A stretch of DNA of 64,000 bases, taken from assembly GCF_028069725.1 (NCBI RefSeq), contig NZ_JANEWG010000023.1:1-64000 (forward strand), written 5' to 3'. Shown here piece by piece: positions 44,313-52,092 of the stretch. The notes beneath the pieces were generated by a model. That model had not been told where the DNA came from. It did not search any database and was given only the letters and a program-made list of their open reading frames with translations. A program made the position numbers and the translations under genes. Position 1 is the first letter of the stretch. Each line of letters starts with the position of its first letter. This DNA is from Citrobacter sp. Awk 4. Lineage in GTDB: Bacteria > Pseudomonadota > Gammaproteobacteria > Enterobacterales > Enterobacteriaceae.

Positions 44313-46082
44313 ATGACCATTTCCACCGATACAACCTTGTTGCATGACCCGCGACGGCAGGCATCGCTGCTTTACTGGCAGGGTTTTTCCGTGCCACAGA
44401 TTGCCGAAATGCTGCAGGTCAAGCGCCCGACCGTGCAGAGCTGGAAGCAGCGCGACGGCTGGGACGGCATCGCACCGATTTCCCGCGTTGAAAGCAGCCT
44501 TGAGGCGCGCCTGATTCAGCTCATCGCCAAGCCGCAAAAGTCAGGCGGCGACTTCAAAGAGATTGACCTGCTCGGGCGGCAGATTGAGCGACTGGCGCGC
44601 GTTAACCGCTACAGCCAGACCGGCAACGAGGTCGACCTTAACCCCAATATCGCCAACCGTAACAAGGGCGAGCGTAAGAAACCGAAAAAGAACTTTTTCA
44701 GCGACGAGGCTATCGAAAAACTGGAGGAATTATTTTTCGACCAGTCTTTCGAGTACCAGTTGCAGTGGTACCGCGCAGGGCTGGCGCACCGTATTCGCGA
44801 TATTCTCAAATCCCGCCAGATTGGCGCGACGTTTTATTTCTCCCGCGAGGCGCTGCTGCGCGCGCTCAAGACCGGCCACAACCAGATATTTCTGTCGGCC
44901 AGTAAAACGCAGGCTTACGTGTTCCGCGAGTACATCATCCAGTTTGCGCGGCTGGTCGACGTCGACCTGACCGGCGACCCGATTGTCATCGGCAACAACG
45001 GCGCAAAGCTGATTTTTCTCGGTACCAATTCCAACACCGCGCAGAGCCATAACGGCGACCTGTATGTCGATGAAATATTCTGGATCCCGAATTTTCAGAA
45101 GCTGCGCAAAGTCGCGTCGGGCATGGCCTCGCAGAAGCACTTGCGCTCAACCTACTTTTCGACACCGTCCACGCTGGCGCACGGCGCTTACCCCTTCTGG
45201 TCTGGTGAGCTGTTCAACAAGGGGCGCAGCCGTATTGCCGACCGCATCGAAATCGACATCAGTCACAGCGCGCTCGCCGGTGGTCAGCTCTGCGACGATG
45301 GCCAGTGGCGGCAGATTGTCACCATTGAGGACGCCCTTGCCGGTGGCTGCACCCTTTTCGACCTCGACCAGCTCAAACGCGAAAACAGTGATGAGGACTT
45401 TAAAAACCTGTTTATGTGCGAGTTTGTCGACGATAAAGCGTCGGTATTCCCGTTCGAGGAGCTGCAGCGCTGCATGGTCGACGTGATGGAGGAATGGGAA
45501 GACTTTGCCCCGTTCGCCGACCATCCATTCGGCTCGCGTCCTGTCTGGATTGGCTACGACCCGTCACACACCGGCGACAGCGCAGGGTGCGTCGTGCTCG
45601 CGCCACCGGTGGTCTCGGGTGGCAAGTTCCGCATGCTGGAGCGTCACCAGTGGAAAGGCATGGACTTTGCCGCTCAGGCAGAGGGCATCCGCAAGCTGAC
45701 AGAGAAATACAACGTCGAATACATCGGCATTGACGCTACCGGCCTCGGTCTCGGCGTGTTCCAGTTGGTGCGCTCATTCTACCCGGCGGCACGCGGCATT
45801 CGTTACACGCCTGAGATGAAAACCGCGATGGTACTCAAGGCAAAAGACACCATTCGCCGTGGCTGTCTTGAGTACGACGCCGGGGCGACCGACGTCACGC
45901 AGTCGTTTATGTCCATCCGCAAAACCATGACCAGCAGCGGGCGCAGCGCCACCTACGAGGCCAGCCGCACCGAGGAAGCCAGTCACGCCGATATCGCATG
46001 GGCGACCATGCACGCCCTGTTAAACGAACCGCTTTCCGCCGGTAGCGGCATGCAGCCTAAATCCATTCTGGAGTTTAATTAA
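44313..46082 (+). CDS. P: terminase large (ATPase) subunit gpP
   Basis: 589 residues, P2 gpP 590. N-terminal helix-turn-helix (LYWQGFSVPQIAEMLQVKRP, about 20-45), ATPase domain with the deviant Walker A KSRQIGAT (167-173) and Walker B LYVDEIFW (Asp-Glu 253-254), and a C-terminal RNase-H-like nuclease part (VWIGYDPSHTGDSAGCVVL, EYIGIDATGLGLG, SHADIAWATMHAL). It packages DNA into heads. Its stop overlaps the start of a paralogue (TAATG). Confidence 0.96.
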   Translation: MTISTDTTLLHDPRRQASLLYWQGFSVPQIAEMLQVKRPTVQSWKQRDGWDGIAPISRVESSLEARLIQLIAKPQKSGGDFKEIDLLGRQIERLARVNRYSQTGNEVDLNPNIANRNKGERKKPKKNFFSDEAIEKLEELFFDQSFEYQLQWYRAGLAHRIRDILKSRQIGATFYFSREALLRALKTGHNQIFLSASKTQAYVFREYIIQFARLVDVDLTGDPIVIGNNGAKLIFLGTNSNTAQSHNGDLYVDEIFWIPNFQKLRKVASGMASQKHLRSTYFSTPSTLAHGAYPFWSGELFNKGRSRIADRIEIDISHSALAGGQLCDDGQWRQIVTIEDALAGGCTLFDLDQLKRENSDEDFKNLFMCEFVDDKASVFPFEELQRCMVDVMEEWEDFAPFADHPFGSRPVWIGYDPSHTGDSAGCVVLAPPVVSGGKFRMLERHQWKGMDFAAQAEGIRKLTEKYNVEYIGIDATGLGLGVFQLVRSFYPAARGIRYTPEMKTAMVLKAKDTIRRGCLEYDAGATDVTQSFMSIRKTMTSSGRSATYEASRTEEASHADIAWATMHALLNEPLSAGSGMQPKSILEFN

Positions 46083-46828
46083 TGAAAAATAACGTTTTCT
46101 CACAAAGCCAGATTCAGGCAATGGCCGATATTCTGCACAATGACAGCTTTGACTATCAGGCAACATGGTTGCGTGTCGGGAAACTCAATATCGACCGCAG
46201 CATCACCAAATCGCGCCAGATTGGCGCAACGCAGCTCTTTAGTCGCGAGGCGCTACTCGATGCGCTGACAACGGGCGATAATCAGGTCTGGTTTGCTCAC
46301 ACCATTGAGCATGCGCGGGTGGCGCTGATGTACATGAATAACCTTTCGGCGCGCGTCGGCATCCGTCTGACGAGTAACGGCCACAGCCTGCAGCTCGACG
46401 GCGGGGCGGTTATCAGCTTTGTCGGCGAGGAATCCCATTGCGCCGCGCTGGCGGGTAACGTCTACCTTGATGAGTTCGGGTGGTTCAGTAACCCGCGAAA
46501 TGCGGCAAAAATCGCGGCGGCTATCGCCTGTCATAAACGCCACAATCTGACGATGTTCACCTCTCCCTCTGATAATTATGACGCTTTCCGGGTATGGAAT
46601 GGCACGTTCCGCAATCACCGACCGTCACCAATAATCAATACCGGCGACAGCGTATTTTGCACGGATGGTGTCTGGCGTCAGTCGGTCACTCTGGATGCAG
46701 CATGCCAGCGCGGGTGCAATCTCTTTGCGCCTGAGGAAATTAAACGCGAATACAGCGACGATGATTATCGTCTGCTGTTTGGCTGCGACTGGTCTTTCGC
46801 TGTTGCAGCGGGTGAGGTGGCAGCATGA
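46082..46828 (+). CDS. ATPase-only terminase paralogue between P and Q
   Basis: 248 residues that align with gpP residues about 128-372 only. Walker A KSRQIGAT is kept exactly (43-50), followed by LFSREALLDALTTGDNQVWF (gpP: YFSREALLRALKTGHNQIFL); Walker B is VYLDEFGW (Asp130-Glu131) and motif III FTSPSD. The N-terminal helix-turn-helix and the whole nuclease domain are missing. It overlaps P at TAATG and Q at ATGA, so it is translated in step with both. P2 and 186 have no gene here. It could be a packaging regulator, a decoy subunit or a defence-related ATPase; no function is known to me. Confidence 0.85.
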   Translation: MKNNVFSQSQIQAMADILHNDSFDYQATWLRVGKLNIDRSITKSRQIGATQLFSREALLDALTTGDNQVWFAHTIEHARVALMYMNNLSARVGIRLTSNGHSLQLDGGAVISFVGEESHCAALAGNVYLDEFGWFSNPRNAAKIAAAIACHKRHNLTMFTSPSDNYDAFRVWNGTFRNHRPSPIINTGDSVFCTDGVWRQSVTLDAACQRGCNLFAPEEIKREYSDDDYRLLFGCDWSFAVAAGEVAA

Positions 46829-47847
46829 GCAAGCGCAAGCCACGCAAAACAGTCGCCACGACCGCCAGCGCCCCGCAAAAAATGGAGGCGTTCACCTTCG
46901 GCGAGCCGGTGCCGGTACTCGATAAGCGTGACATTCTGGATTACGTCGAGTGCATCAGTAACGGCAAATGGTACGAGCCGCCGGTCAGCTTCTCCGGGCT
47001 GGCAAAGAGCCTGCGCTCTGCTGTACATCACAGCTCACCGATTTACGTTAAGCGCAACGTGCTCGCGAGCACCTACATTCCGCACCCGTTGCTGTCCCGT
47101 CAGGATTTCAGCCGCTTTGCGCTCGACTATCTGGTATTCGGCAACGCCTTTCTTGAGCAGCGCCACAGCGTCACCGGGCAGTTAATCAAGCTGCTGGCCT
47201 CACCGGCCAAATACACCCGGCGCGGGGTCGACGATTCGATTTTCTGGTTTGTGGAAAACTTCACTCTACCGCATGAGTTCGCACCTGACACCGTGTTTCA
47301 CCTGCTGGAGCCCGACATTAATCAGGAGATTTATGGCCTGCCCGAATATCTCAGCGCGCTTAATTCCGCCTGGCTGAATGAATCCGCGACGCTGTTCCGC
47401 CGCAAGTATTACCAGAACGGCGCGCACGCGGGTTACATCATGTATGTGACCGACCCGGCGCAGAGCGCGACCGACGTCGAATCGCTGCGCGAGGCGATGC
47501 GCAACTCCAAAGGGGTCGGCAACTTTAAGAACCTGTTTTTCTACGCTCCCGGCGGAAAACCTGACGGCATCAAAATCGTGCCACTGAGCGAGGTCGCCAC
47601 AAAGGATGACTTTTTCAACATCAAGAAAGCCAGTGCCGCCGACCTGATGGACGCGCACCGCGTGCCGTTCCAGCTTATGGGCGGCAAGCCCGAGAATATC
47701 GGCTCACTCGGTGACGTTGAGAAAGTGGCAAAGGTATTTGTGCGTAACGAGCTGTCACCCCTGCAGGACAGGTTCAGGGAGGTAAACGACTGGCTCGGCA
47801 TGGAGGTCATCAGGTTCAAAGAGTACACCCTCGACAACCCGGAATAA
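46825..47847 (+). CDS. Q: portal protein gpQ
   Basis: 340 residues, P2 gpQ 344. ISNGKWYEPPVSFSGLAKSL, HHSSPIYVKRNVLASTYIPH, LDYLVFGNAFLEQRHS and RVPFQLMGGKPENIGSLGDV identify the portal family. It forms the DNA entry ring of the capsid. Its start overlaps the stop of the terminase paralogue. Confidence 0.96.
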   Translation: MSKRKPRKTVATTASAPQKMEAFTFGEPVPVLDKRDILDYVECISNGKWYEPPVSFSGLAKSLRSAVHHSSPIYVKRNVLASTYIPHPLLSRQDFSRFALDYLVFGNAFLEQRHSVTGQLIKLLASPAKYTRRGVDDSIFWFVENFTLPHEFAPDTVFHLLEPDINQEIYGLPEYLSALNSAWLNESATLFRRKYYQNGAHAGYIMYVTDPAQSATDVESLREAMRNSKGVGNFKNLFFYAPGGKPDGIKIVPLSEVATKDDFFNIKKASAADLMDAHRVPFQLMGGKPENIGSLGDVEKVAKVFVRNELSPLQDRFREVNDWLGMEVIRFKEYTLDNPE

Positions 47848-48023
47848 TCCCCCTCAAGCCGCCAGCATGGCGGCTTTTTCATACCCCGCCACCATCACGC
47901 CTCAGACGCGCCACGCGAGCACGTCCACACCAGACCACCAACGAACCGACAACAATCACGCCAGCGCCATCACGACGCGCTCAGACGATAATTTTTATTA
48001 TTACGCACCACCGCTGGCGCGCA
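47848..48023. other. region between Q and cos
   Basis: A C/A-rich stretch without a gene, rich in CACG/CACC words. It contains CACACCAGACCACCAA at 47926-47941, which also occurs at 44203-44218 between O and P. As the DNA next to cos it probably holds terminase recognition sites. Confidence 0.5.
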
Positions 48024-48042
48024 ATGCTTTCCCCGCCACGCC
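48024..48042. other. cos: cos site (packaging/cohesive end)
   Basis: ATGCTTTCCCCGCCACGCC; its complement GGCGTGGCGGGGAAAGCAT is what I recall as the 19-nt cohesive end of phage 186, and differs from the P2 end at two positions. It lies about 180 bp after Q, as in P2 and 186. Confidence 0.8.
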
Positions 48043-48201
48043 TGCCCGCTTTATGGGTCGGTTTTAATGCAGTTGCATGACCACTCTGGATCCGCGCCAG
48101 CACTGGCGGCGCACGACCAGAACGGGCAACCCCGGCGCATGCAAAACCATGCACCTGTTGCATGCACGGCTAAAAAACGGGGAAATCGCGGGAAAATGGC
48201 A

Positions 48202-48232
48202 TAAAAAAACCGGCATTCAGGGTGCCGGTTTG
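48202..48232 (-). terminator. terminator of the small cargo operon
   Basis: On the minus strand AAACCGGCACCCTGAATGCC then GGTTTTTTT: an ACCGGCA/TGCCGGT stem with TTTTTTT behind it. It is 19 nt past the stop of the 33-residue frame, supporting transcription of that strand. Confidence 0.82.
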
Positions 48233-48250
48233 GGTCTGGTTTTGTCGCGA

Positions 48251-48352
48251 TTACTGGCCGCGCAATGCGCCAATAACACTGTTGAGGCACATACTGGCAA
48301 CAATCAGCAGAAAAATCGTCGTCCACGGATTTTCATAAACGAGAGATAACAT
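48251..48352 (-). CDS. 33-residue single-helix membrane peptide
   Basis: A short frame, MLSLVYENPWTTIFLLIVAS then MCLNSVIGALRGQ. It has one strongly hydrophobic helix (about 10-28) with an aromatic belt at its start. An AAAAGGA ribosome site is 12 nt upstream of ATG 48352. It follows the 63-residue gene by 16 nt and ends just before a clear terminator, so the two form a mini-operon. Size and topology resemble small toxins or superinfection-exclusion peptides, but no family is recognised. Confidence 0.55.
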   Translation of the reverse strand: MLSLVYENPWTTIFLLIVASMCLNSVIGALRGQ

Positions 48353-48368
48353 ATTGATATAGATCCTT

Positions 48369-48560
48369 TTATTTGTTCATTCTGATGTGGTTTAACAGGT
48401 GTTTTATAACGACCGTAAGCTCATCTTTACTGGCTTGGTCGACCATTTTTGCGGTGTAGCTTTCCACCTCGCGAGAACTCAGGTCGTTATTCGATGCCAT
48501 TACAGTCAGCTTTTTTGCCCAATCGGCAAACGGGTCTATCGATGAAAGGGAATTATGCAT
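48369..48560 (-). CDS. 63-residue unknown cargo protein
   Basis: From ATG 48560 (MHNSLSSIDPFADWAKKLTV) with GAGG 9 nt upstream; a shorter form from an internal Met (43 residues) is possible. Hydrophilic and helical, no family recognised. Its start codon shares two bases with the start of the divergent 143-residue gene (ATGCATG region at 48555-48561), so each gene's promoter must lie inside the other gene. It lies in the P2 cargo site between Q and A. Confidence 0.6.
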   Translation of the reverse strand: MHNSLSSIDPFADWAKKLTVMASNNDLSSREVESYTAKMVDQASKDELTVVIKHLLNHIRMNK

Positions 48561-48990
48561 GTCCAAAAACCTCGAATTATTTAACCAGCAGACGGCGGAA
48601 ATCTTTGCGGTGTTATGGGATAACTTCCCGGTGCCACAGGTCATCACTTACGAAAAATTTAACGCCGCGCTACCTGATGACTACTTTGACCAACTTAACT
48701 CACCGGAAATGAAAGCACTGAATCAGTTGCGTAGTGTGGTTGAGGGTACATTCACTTTTCTCAGTGAAAACGGCTACATCCAGTACGGAACAGACCACCA
48801 GACCTATTTTCATGATGTGCGCCTGACCGAGAAAGCACTCGCCGTGCTTAACAAAAAGCCCGAGGCGCTCGGCGGTAATGAAACGATGGGCGATAAGATT
48901 ATCAGTGCGGTGAAAGACGGGACGCCGGGAGTTATTGCCGGTGCGGTGACAAACCTGCTTTCGCTCGGTGTCAATCTGGTAACCAGCTAA
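48559..48990 (+). CDS. 143-residue unknown cargo protein, winged-helix-like with hydrophobic tail
   Basis: ATG 48559 is preceded by AAGGGAAT 8 nt upstream. The first ~105 residues look like a winged-helix fold (FNQQTAEIFAVLWDNFPVPQ, TFTFLSENGYIQYG, VRLTEKALAVLNKKP); the last ~30 (ISAVKDGTPGVIAGAVTNLL) are Gly/Ala-rich and could contact a membrane. It is transcribed against the neighbouring phage genes and sits where P2-family phages carry anti-phage cargo (old and tin in P2). Function unknown; a phage-exclusion role is a hypothesis. Confidence 0.7.
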   Translation: MSKNLELFNQQTAEIFAVLWDNFPVPQVITYEKFNAALPDDYFDQLNSPEMKALNQLRSVVEGTFTFLSENGYIQYGTDHQTYFHDVRLTEKALAVLNKKPEALGGNETMGDKIISAVKDGTPGVIAGAVTNLLSLGVNLVTS

Positions 48991-49016
48991 CGCCTCGCGG
49001 GGCTCGTTGTTCAACC

Positions 49017-49051
49017 CCGCCGGCTCTGAAAGCGAGTTTCAGCACCGGCGG
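49017..49051. terminator. hairpin between convergent cargo and dinI-like genes
   Basis: CCGCCGG...CTGAAA pairs with TTTCAG...CCGGCGG (7 plus 6 bp around a small internal loop) with a 5-nt loop. It is followed by CGTTT, and lies between two convergent stops, so it probably works as a two-way terminator. Confidence 0.65.
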
Positions 49052-49057
49052 CGTTTA

Positions 49058-49291
49058 TTAATGCAGCCAGCTATCATCCTCCCATACCTGCTGCATGATT
49101 TCCATTACTCGTTTTTTATCTTCGTCCAGTTTTAAACCGCTTAGCTCAACGCCATTTGCAGAACCTTTGCGAATGCGGATAGCTGTCTTTGGGTAGATAG
49201 GTTGAAGATTTCGGTACAGCTCAGCCTCAAGTGCATCCAACGTTGCCTGACTAATTTTTTGCTCTTTATCCAACGTGATATTGATTCTCAT
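49058..49291 (-). CDS. DinI-family protein (186 Tum-like position)
   Basis: 77 residues. Typical DinI family: MRINITLDKEQKISQATLDA, ELYRNLQPIYPKTAIRIRKG and the acidic C-terminal helix DEDKKRVMEIMQQVWEDDSW. DinI modulates RecA filaments; in phage 186 the LexA-controlled tum gene in this place ends in a DinI-like domain and inactivates CI. Here the DinI part stands alone, behind a 60-residue gene and a LexA box. A role in SOS induction is likely; direct CI antirepression is an inference. Confidence 0.85.
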   Translation of the reverse strand: MRINITLDKEQKISQATLDALEAELYRNLQPIYPKTAIRIRKGSANGVELSGLKLDEDKKRVMEIMQQVWEDDSWLH

Positions 49292-49294
49292 AAT

Positions 49295-49477
49295 CTAATC
49301 AGCCTTATAAAAAATATCATCTTCGGTTTCGTTATTTTCGCTGTTTGCTAGGTCTGCAATGAGAGTGAGCGCGAGCTTTAAGTCTGATGGCTTGCAGTTT
49401 GCAATCAGAGATACCTCGGCAATAAATTGCACACAAGCCCACTTTTGCTGCGTTCGGCTGAAATGTTCGCCAACCAT
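49295..49477 (-). CDS. 60-residue SOS-operon protein
   Basis: MVGEHFSRTQQKWACVQFIA, then a helix with DLKLALTLIADLANSEN and an acidic end. GGAGG lies just upstream of ATG 49477. It is the first gene behind the LexA box at 49499-49514 and 3 nt before the DinI-like gene; 186 has a small gene (orf97) in this place. No function recognised. Confidence 0.75.
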   Translation of the reverse strand: MVGEHFSRTQQKWACVQFIAEVSLIANCKPSDLKLALTLIADLANSENNETEDDIFYKAD

Positions 49478-49498
49478 GAAATCCCTCCCATAGGGTTA

Positions 49499-49514
49499 CT
49501 GTATATTTATACAG
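49499..49514 (-). promoter_or_regulatory. LexA (SOS) box of the DinI/Tum-like operon
   Basis: CTGTATATTTATACAG is a perfect 16-bp palindrome fitting CTG-N10-CAG. It lies 22 nt before the 60-residue gene. In 186 the corresponding promoter p95 is LexA-repressed, linking prophage induction to DNA damage. Confidence 0.92.
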
Positions 49515-49597
49515 TAGCACGTATTGGCAAAAGATGGGAAGAAAAAAAACGAATAGGGCGATTGGTGTATGTACATGATATGGATGGATATTAACGG

Positions 49598-51820
49598 TTA
49601 AATTTTCGTTGCCATTTCCGCTAAAGCCGCAACGCGTCTAAGGATTTTACGAGCTTGCGCCTGATGTGAAGGGGTAGCCGCAAAGATTTCACCTTTTGAT
49701 GTTCCGCGCACCCATCGACCGTTAAAACAACTTTTACCACCTGCCATAAGGTGCAGGGCTTCGCCCCGGCTAATTGTGATGCCGGTTGTCAGATGTATCT
49801 CGTCGATAGTTTTCGCTATAGCTGCGTTTTGCTCATCCGTTCCGTGGGTAAATTTTCGCCGTGTTGCTGGCTTTTGCTTCCTTAGTCGGTTGGTCAACTC
49901 TCGTCTTTCACGCCGACTCAGAGGTTTTGTTAAATCCAGTATCGGTGGATCGCTTTCGCTTCCCGTACAGTTATTGACAGAACTCCGAGAGGGCGCAGGA
50001 GCGCCCTTAACGTCAACGGCCAAATCAACGGCACGCTTCGGCACAATTTTCCACTGCGTTAGCCGAGTTAAAATTGGGGTGCCAGCACCGACAGCGGAAT
50101 CGTACACGCCACGGATGCAGACTGTTTCCTCACCATACTGGTTAAACTCGGCGCGCGGCTCATACAGCGTGCGCACCTGCAAATCATCGCGACGGACAAA
50201 CGGCCCACCCTGCGCATTAACGTAACCAGCCCAGTCACCGGCGTCGGCGGCATCATGGACAGCAGCAAATTCAACGCTCAGACCATGCGCGGTCTCGGTG
50301 TCAGCGAGACGGCGCAACTCACGGTAGACCGTCACTGGCGCACCGCCGATAAACTGAAACTGACGGATGTGCCAGCGTGCCGCCCATGCCGAAACGGCGG
50401 GGGCGGTCTCTTTCAGCAGCTCACCGCTTTCGTCATCGGTTTCACCATCGAGAGCATAGCCGTCGATGTTTTTGGAAATGTATTTAGCGACATAGCCGGT
50501 AGCGCTGCCCTTTTCCGGGTCAATGGCCTCGGCATGAAAGCGTGCTTTTTTGGCTTTATCGCTTTTCAGCTCATGGCGGTCTTCTTTCCACGCATATTTA
50601 CGAACAATGTAGCGAACGTATTCGACATCTTCCGGCAACATAAACATAAGCATGTGCCAGTGCGGCGTCCCATCATGATGAGGTTCGGCCACACGAATAC
50701 CGAAAATACGAACACCCTCCCGGTGCAGTTTCGCCCGGATACGCGCCCAAATTTTGGTGAGATAGTTTTGCGTGTCCGACGGACTGGCTCCATTCCATTT
50801 GCTGTTACGGTAGCCCGCCTTAGTTGTGGCATGATATTTAGACGGTGCTGTCAGGGTGTAAAACTCCCCGACATAGCCAAGCTCATTGCAGATAATTTCA
50901 AACCCACGGATGCGGGTCATCAGTTCACAGCGACGTATTGCAGGGTTGGCGACCGAGCCATCGTATTTTTCAATCAGGCTGATGCGATTGCCGTCTTCGT
51001 CTTCGAGCTCCAGCCCCTTGAGAAACTCGCGCGTTCGGCGCTTCTGCTCGCGCCAGTCGGTCACGCAGTTTTTACTCGCGTAGGCGTGTCTTTTTTTGCT
51101 GACGCTGCCGACTGCAATGTGCAGGTGTTCGCGCCATGCAGCCGCAACGCGCCGCAAGCGGCCACGCCACCAAACCTCATTAAACATGCGGGTGATGGCA
51201 GGTGCTATTTCATCCTCGCCAACATATTTATTCGCCACTCGCTCCCAATGCGGCGGGGTAACGTTGAATTGCAGGGAGATAATACCTGCGCGCATATACC
51301 AGGTGTACAGCGTTTTAAGCTCGCTAAATCCGGTGTCATCAATGTCAGCCAGTTCAGCACGAATCAAATTAGCGATATCAGCAGCCAGCAAGTCAATATC
51401 GGCGCGCGACATATCAGGGAGGCGGTTATATCTGGCAACCATATTAACCATGCGTGACGCCAGATATTGCATAAGCTGGGTATCAAAATGACCACCAAAA
51501 ACATCGGTTGATACATTGCTGTTGATACCCGCGCATTCGTATTTTTTTGCGACCAGTTCAAGACGTGGCAATGCCTTTTTGCAGAAGCTGATTAAAAAGG
51601 CATTGGCTCGTTGACTGCCCTGATTTTGCTCCAGCACTGCAGCGGTGCGATAAACGTCAAAGCGCACGCACTCAGGCTGGAGAGAAAGCACCTTTCTCGC
51701 ATGCAGCAAAGCCGCGAGCATACGGTCGCGGCGATACTGTTGGTCATAGGTGAGATATGGGCTGGCTATTGCCGACCGTGGAGCGTTCCACGGGTAAGCA
51801 TAATTAACGCTTACCCGCAT
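49598..51820 (-). CDS. A: replication initiation endonuclease gpA
   Basis: 740 residues, P2 gpA 761. A rolling-circle initiator: HUH motif in TPHWHMLMFM, the tandem-tyrosine motif in SATGYVAKYISKN (Tyr-x3-Tyr), and the conserved EPHHDGTPHWH and FYTLTAPSKYHATT blocks. It nicks the origin inside its own gene. It ends the early operon (apl-cII-fil...-A). The start ATG 51820 overlaps the DUF3850 gene by 10 nt. Confidence 0.95.
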   Translation of the reverse strand: MRVSVNYAYPWNAPRSAIASPYLTYDQQYRRDRMLAALLHARKVLSLQPECVRFDVYRTAAVLEQNQGSQRANAFLISFCKKALPRLELVAKKYECAGINSNVSTDVFGGHFDTQLMQYLASRMVNMVARYNRLPDMSRADIDLLAADIANLIRAELADIDDTGFSELKTLYTWYMRAGIISLQFNVTPPHWERVANKYVGEDEIAPAITRMFNEVWWRGRLRRVAAAWREHLHIAVGSVSKKRHAYASKNCVTDWREQKRRTREFLKGLELEDEDGNRISLIEKYDGSVANPAIRRCELMTRIRGFEIICNELGYVGEFYTLTAPSKYHATTKAGYRNSKWNGASPSDTQNYLTKIWARIRAKLHREGVRIFGIRVAEPHHDGTPHWHMLMFMLPEDVEYVRYIVRKYAWKEDRHELKSDKAKKARFHAEAIDPEKGSATGYVAKYISKNIDGYALDGETDDESGELLKETAPAVSAWAARWHIRQFQFIGGAPVTVYRELRRLADTETAHGLSVEFAAVHDAADAGDWAGYVNAQGGPFVRRDDLQVRTLYEPRAEFNQYGEETVCIRGVYDSAVGAGTPILTRLTQWKIVPKRAVDLAVDVKGAPAPSRSSVNNCTGSESDPPILDLTKPLSRRERRELTNRLRKQKPATRRKFTHGTDEQNAAIAKTIDEIHLTTGITISRGEALHLMAGGKSCFNGRWVRGTSKGEIFAATPSHQAQARKILRRVAALAEMATKI

Positions 51821-52092
51821 AGCTCCCCCACTTGCCTACGCTGTATGCTTAGCATCACATAGCCAGGAGCCCACTCGTTAAGGTCAGTTACATGAGTCAC
51901 TAGCACGTAGACAAAAGCGCCGGTAAAACCGACCTTTTGCGGGTCATACTCGCAGGGGCCATACTCGTTTAAGCAAAGTAAATCCCCTGCAGCAAAAGCG
52001 CGGTCAGCTAGACGAAACTCAGCTTTTTTCGTTCCATTGATTACAGCCTGAAAAAACTCAGGCCGGATTTTTAGTTGATGTGTTTTTCTCAT
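51811..52092 (-). CDS. DUF3850 (ASCH/PUA-like) protein
   Basis: 93 residues from ATG 52092, overlapping the upstream stop (ATGA). Pattern HQLKIRPEFFQAVINGTKKA, EFRLADRAFAAGDLLCLNEY and VLVTHVTDLNEWAPGYVMLS is DUF3850, an ASCH-type fold suspected to bind RNA or modified nucleotides. Function in P2-like phages unknown. Confidence 0.85.
   Translation of the reverse strand: MRKTHQLKIRPEFFQAVINGTKKAEFRLADRAFAAGDLLCLNEYGPCEYDPQKVGFTGAFVYVLVTHVTDLNEWAPGYVMLSIQRRQVGELCG

Noticed and set aside
48051-48349. Frames of about 90 codons on both strands between cos and the 63-residue gene
   Set aside because: They run through the cos site, the terminator and the 33-residue frame, with unusual composition; neither has a ribosome site.
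50255-51457. 400-codon open frame on the plus strand
   Set aside because: It lies fully antisense to gpA, whose motifs and length are certain; the frame has no ribosome site or recognisable domain.
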